Origin: Paludibacter sp.
GTDB taxonomy: Bacteria > Bacteroidota > Bacteroidia > Bacteroidales > Paludibacteraceae
Reading direction: 5' to 3'
Length of the DNA: 16,310 bases
Assembly (NCBI GenBank): GCA_018054805.1
Contig: JAGPIU010000004.1
Span: 1 to 16,310 of the forward strand
Part shown: positions 13,524-16,310 of the stretch, piece by piece
Layout of the letters: each line of letters opens with the position of its first letter
Position numbering within the stretch: the stretch's first letter is position 1
Translations under genes and position numbers: made by a program
Notes under the pieces: model-generated
Told to the model about the DNA's origin: nothing
Databases searched by the model: none
What the model saw: the letters and a program-made list of their open reading frames with translations, nothing else

Positions 13524-16310
13524 TTAGAATGAAACATTCAAACCTGCTGTTAGCATAGTTGGGATTGGATAACCATAACTTGGACTTTCAGGGTCAATTC
13601 CGGTGAATGATTTACTCTTGATGGTTAGAAGATTTTGACCGCTAACATACAGATGTAAGTTGCTTACATAGAACTTTTTTGTAATGTTATTTGGTATGGT
13701 ATATCCTAATTGTAAATTTCTGAGCTTGCAATATGCACCATTTTCTACATAATAAGTTGAAAACCTACCTTCAGCATTTGCATCCGAACTTGTCATGGCA
13801 GGAATAGTTGATGTAGTGTTTGTAGGTGACCACGCATTTAATAAACGTGTTCCTTTATTTGAGTTATTTTCCCGTACCGACCAGAAATCAGTACTGTATT
13901 TAACTACATTTTCAACATCTACATTGCTTACACCCTGAAAGAATACTGTCAAATCAAATCCTTTGTATTCAAGGTTTATATTCAAACCATACGTAAAATC
14001 AGGAACCTGATTCATTATCCAGGTTTGATCTTTGGTATCAATTGTACCATTGCCATCAATATCTTTATATCGGATTCTACCAAGTCCTTTGCCATTTTGA
14101 ACAGCTGAATTATCAACCTCATCCTGCGTTGTAAATAATCCATCGGCTACATATCCGTATCGTTCAGTTATTGAATGCCCTAATATGTTGTCTTTATCTC
14201 CATCTCCACCATAATTATTTATAACAGACGCAGGTACAGATGTTACTTCATTTCTGTATGTGGCTATATTGCCCGAAATGTCATATTTGAGGTCGCTTCC
14301 AATTTGACCACGATAACCTATTACCATTTCAATACCTGAGTTTTTCATGCTGGCACCATTTACCCATTGATTACCGCCCTCACCTACTACTGCTATGTAA
14401 GGAGGTAAAACAAGAATATCTTTCGTGTCTTTTATGAAATAGTCAACAGAACCATACAGCGATTGATCAAAAAATCCGAAATCTAAACCAACATTGGTTT
14501 GTGTTGTAGTTTCCCATTTAAGATCGGGATTACCTGATTGAGTTTTTTGATATCCTGAAGGAAGTGTGCCAGACTTAACGCCAGTTAATGAATAAGCAGT
14601 TCCGTCCAAACTTCTCCAGGTAGGATCGCCACCGGTATAATTTGTAGAATAAAGAGTATAAATACCATTGTTTGGAATTTCCTGATTACCGGTTTGCCCC
14701 CAACCAAATCTTAACTTTAAATCAGAAATGGCTGCTACATTGTCCTTGATAAAATCTTCCTGATTAATTCTCCAACCTAATGAAAATGCAGGAAAAGCAG
14801 CAAATTGATTATTCTTACCAAAACGGGAACTACCATCATAACGCACTGTGGCTGAAGCAAGGTATTTTGAATCATATACATAATTTACTTTTCCAAAGTA
14901 AGATAGAAGTGTGTTTTCAGAAGCTAATCCTCCGTTTCCTGCGGCTCCGGTACCAGCGCTCAAATACATATAATCAGGGTCTTGTAACTCAAAATTCTCA
15001 CGGGTTGCATAAAAACTTTCATCACCATGATATACCATTTCGGTTCCAATCAATGCATCAAGCACATGTTTTTTCTTATTCAACTGATAGCTAAGCGTAT
15101 TACTCCAAACCCAATTGGAGGATGAACCCTGATAATTCGTAACATTGTTAGTGGCATTGCTTAGATATCCTGATTGATACGTAAGTTGCATATTACGGTA
15201 ATTAGTACTTATATAGTCAACACCCAAATTGGTTTTCAGATGTAAATTTTTGATAATTTCAAAGTCTGCAAAGAAATTCCCGAAAATTCTCAAATTAATA
15301 GAATTGTTTTGTTTGTTGTCTTCAAGTAGGCGAACAGGATTCTGACGGTCATTCATCCCGCCAACAGGTCCACCCCAGCCAATTCCATCAACAGTACGGA
15401 TAGGAATAATCGGTAAAGCTTGCAGTGCCGCATCAAGTACATTATTGTCAACTTGCGAAGATCTGCTTAATGAAAGGTTTTCACCTACAAGTAGTTTGTT
15501 GTTTATTAATTTGTAATCTGTATTGATACGGGCAGTTACACGTTCGAAATTAGTTGTTTTAATAATACCATCATTTTTGGTGTAATCCAAAGTCACTAAA
15601 GAGTGACCCTTTTCGGTCCCATTTGTCAATGTTACATCGTAGTTTTTCGATGCTCCTACTTGTGAAACTGCATCAAACCAGTCAGTGTTAGCTGTTTTTA
15701 ATGTTTTAGCAGTATTCAGATAATCCGGCAGAATGATTTTATTGAGTACAGGAGTACCATTAGCATCCTTTGCCCAGTCGAATTGATAAGAAATTGAATT
15801 GGCATTTGGGTCTAAACCATCATTCACTTTAGCCTGCCAAAATGCCTGTCCATAACCTTGTGCGTCTAACACACTTAATTTTGAGCTGTAGAATGAGTAA
15901 GTTGTACGTGCATTTGCAGTAATTTGTAACGAACCGTCTTTTGCTTTTTTGGTTGTAATGATGATAACACCATTTGCAGCACGAGATCCATAAATTGTGG
16001 CCGACGATGCATCTTTCAATACCTGAATAGATTCAATATCATTTGGATTGAGAAGGTTTATTCCTTCTTTGGTAGGAACTCCATCAACTATGTATAATGG
16101 ATCATTATTATTCAACGTGCCTATACCTCTTAATCTTACAGTAGTACCTGCACCACTTGGAGAGCCGTCTCCTGTTACAATCATACCGGCAACTTTACCC
16201 TGTAAGGATTGCATAGCATTCGAATTGTTGACTTTTTTCAAATCATTAATATCAACAATTGTTACAGAACCGGTTAAGTCTGCTTTTTTCTGTGTAGAAT
16301 ATCCTGTAAC
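13524..16310 (-). CDS. SusC/RagA-family TonB-dependent outer-membrane transporter, 5' end missing
   Basis: The first complete codon at the window edge (16310) is already in frame, giving 928 residues that begin VTGYSTQKKADLTGSV. This is the region just after the TonB box, so the gene starts beyond the window. About 100 residues (signal peptide, carboxypeptidase-regulatory-like domain, TonB box) are missing relative to typical SusC proteins. The plug domain shows the SusC hallmark GKVAGMIVTGDGSPSGAG, then RLRGIGTLNNNDPLYIVDGVP and LKDASSATIYGSRAANGVI. The rest is a 22-strand-type beta-barrel ending in the aromatic LNVSF expected of outer-membrane proteins. It would import fructan oligosaccharides into the periplasm using TonB energy. 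A TTG at 16241 is not the start, because homology continues upstream of it. The promoter of the locus is probably beyond the right edge. Confidence 0.97.
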   Translation of the reverse strand, partial: VTGYSTQKKADLTGSVTIVDINDLKKVNNSNAMQSLQGKVAGMIVTGDGSPSGAGTTVRLRGIGTLNNNDPLYIVDGVPTKEGINLLNPNDIESIQVLKDASSATIYGSRAANGVIIITTKKAKDGSLQITANARTTYSFYSSKLSVLDAQGYGQAFWQAKVNDGLDPNANSISYQFDWAKDANGTPVLNKIILPDYLNTAKTLKTANTDWFDAVSQVGASKNYDVTLTNGTEKGHSLVTLDYTKNDGIIKTTNFERVTARINTDYKLINNKLLVGENLSLSRSSQVDNNVLDAALQALPIIPIRTVDGIGWGGPVGGMNDRQNPVRLLEDNKQNNSINLRIFGNFFADFEIIKNLHLKTNLGVDYISTNYRNMQLTYQSGYLSNATNNVTNYQGSSSNWVWSNTLSYQLNKKKHVLDALIGTEMVYHGDESFYATRENFELQDPDYMYLSAGTGAAGNGGLASENTLLSYFGKVNYVYDSKYLASATVRYDGSSRFGKNNQFAAFPAFSLGWRINQEDFIKDNVAAISDLKLRFGWGQTGNQEIPNNGIYTLYSTNYTGGDPTWRSLDGTAYSLTGVKSGTLPSGYQKTQSGNPDLKWETTTQTNVGLDFGFFDQSLYGSVDYFIKDTKDILVLPPYIAVVGEGGNQWVNGASMKNSGIEMVIGYRGQIGSDLKYDISGNIATYRNEVTSVPASVINNYGGDGDKDNILGHSITERYGYVADGLFTTQDEVDNSAVQNGKGLGRIRYKDIDGNGTIDTKDQTWIMNQVPDFTYGLNINLEYKGFDLTVFFQGVSNVDVENVVKYSTDFWSVRENNSNKGTRLLNAWSPTNTTSTIPAMTSSDANAEGRFSTYYVENGAYCKLRNLQLGYTIPNNITKKFYVSNLHLYVSGQNLLTIKSKSFTGIDPESPSYGYPIPTMLTAGLNVSF

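Noticed and set aside
16239..16241. TTG as the start of the SusC-like gene
   Set aside because: The frame stays open to the window edge and the 23 upstream codons encode the conserved region just before the plug domain.

Overview
The window is most of a fructan polysaccharide-utilisation locus (PUL) from a member of the Bacteroidota, probably a Bacteroidia-type organism; I cannot name the genus. The evidence is the tandem SusC/SusD pair, the family of surface lipoproteins, a hybrid two-component regulator of the kind used by Bacteroides, and a TAnnTTTG -7 promoter element. Every gene is on the minus strand, so transcription runs from high to low coordinates. The right edge cuts the 5' end of susC; the left edge lies just past the regulator's stop codon. 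No gene-free stretch exceeds about 140 bases. I see no tRNA, rRNA, CRISPR array, insertion sequence or transposase.

Layout from right to left. (1) 16310-10379, outer-membrane capture: SusC-like TonB-dependent transporter (5' partial), SusD-like lipoprotein, and a third lipoprotein with two Ig/FN3-like domains and a C-terminal domain like that of the levan-binding protein BT1761. (2) 10346-10319, a perfect 28-nt palindrome. (3) 10293-5339, three lipoproteins of the glycoside hydrolase 32 family: an intact one, one that has lost all three catalytic residues (a pseudoenzyme), and a second intact one with an extra N-terminal domain. (4) 5279-2914, cytoplasmic steps: an MFS monosaccharide transporter and a PfkB-family fructokinase. 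A pair of inverted GC-rich repeats supplies the start of the kinase gene. (5) 2773-2, a hybrid two-component system whose periplasmic sensor looks like a sugar-binding protein, as in the fructose sensor BT1754.

How they would work together (inference from family knowledge). Fructan binds the surface lipoproteins and is cut there or in the periplasm by the GH32 enzymes. SusC/SusD import the oligosaccharides and the exo-acting enzymes release fructose. Periplasmic fructose binds the sensor, which switches the locus on. The MFS protein moves fructose into the cytoplasm and the kinase phosphorylates it into glycolysis. Gene content matches the Bacteroides thetaiotaomicron levan locus (BT1754-BT1765); whether the substrate is levan or inulin cannot be read from sequence alone.

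The most notable points are the catalytically dead GH32 protein kept as an intact lipoprotein gene between two active paralogues, the repeat element that supplies the fructokinase start, an Asn in the transporter where proton-coupled sugar porters have Asp, and a visible drop in GC content around 7.1 kb suggesting a mosaic locus.
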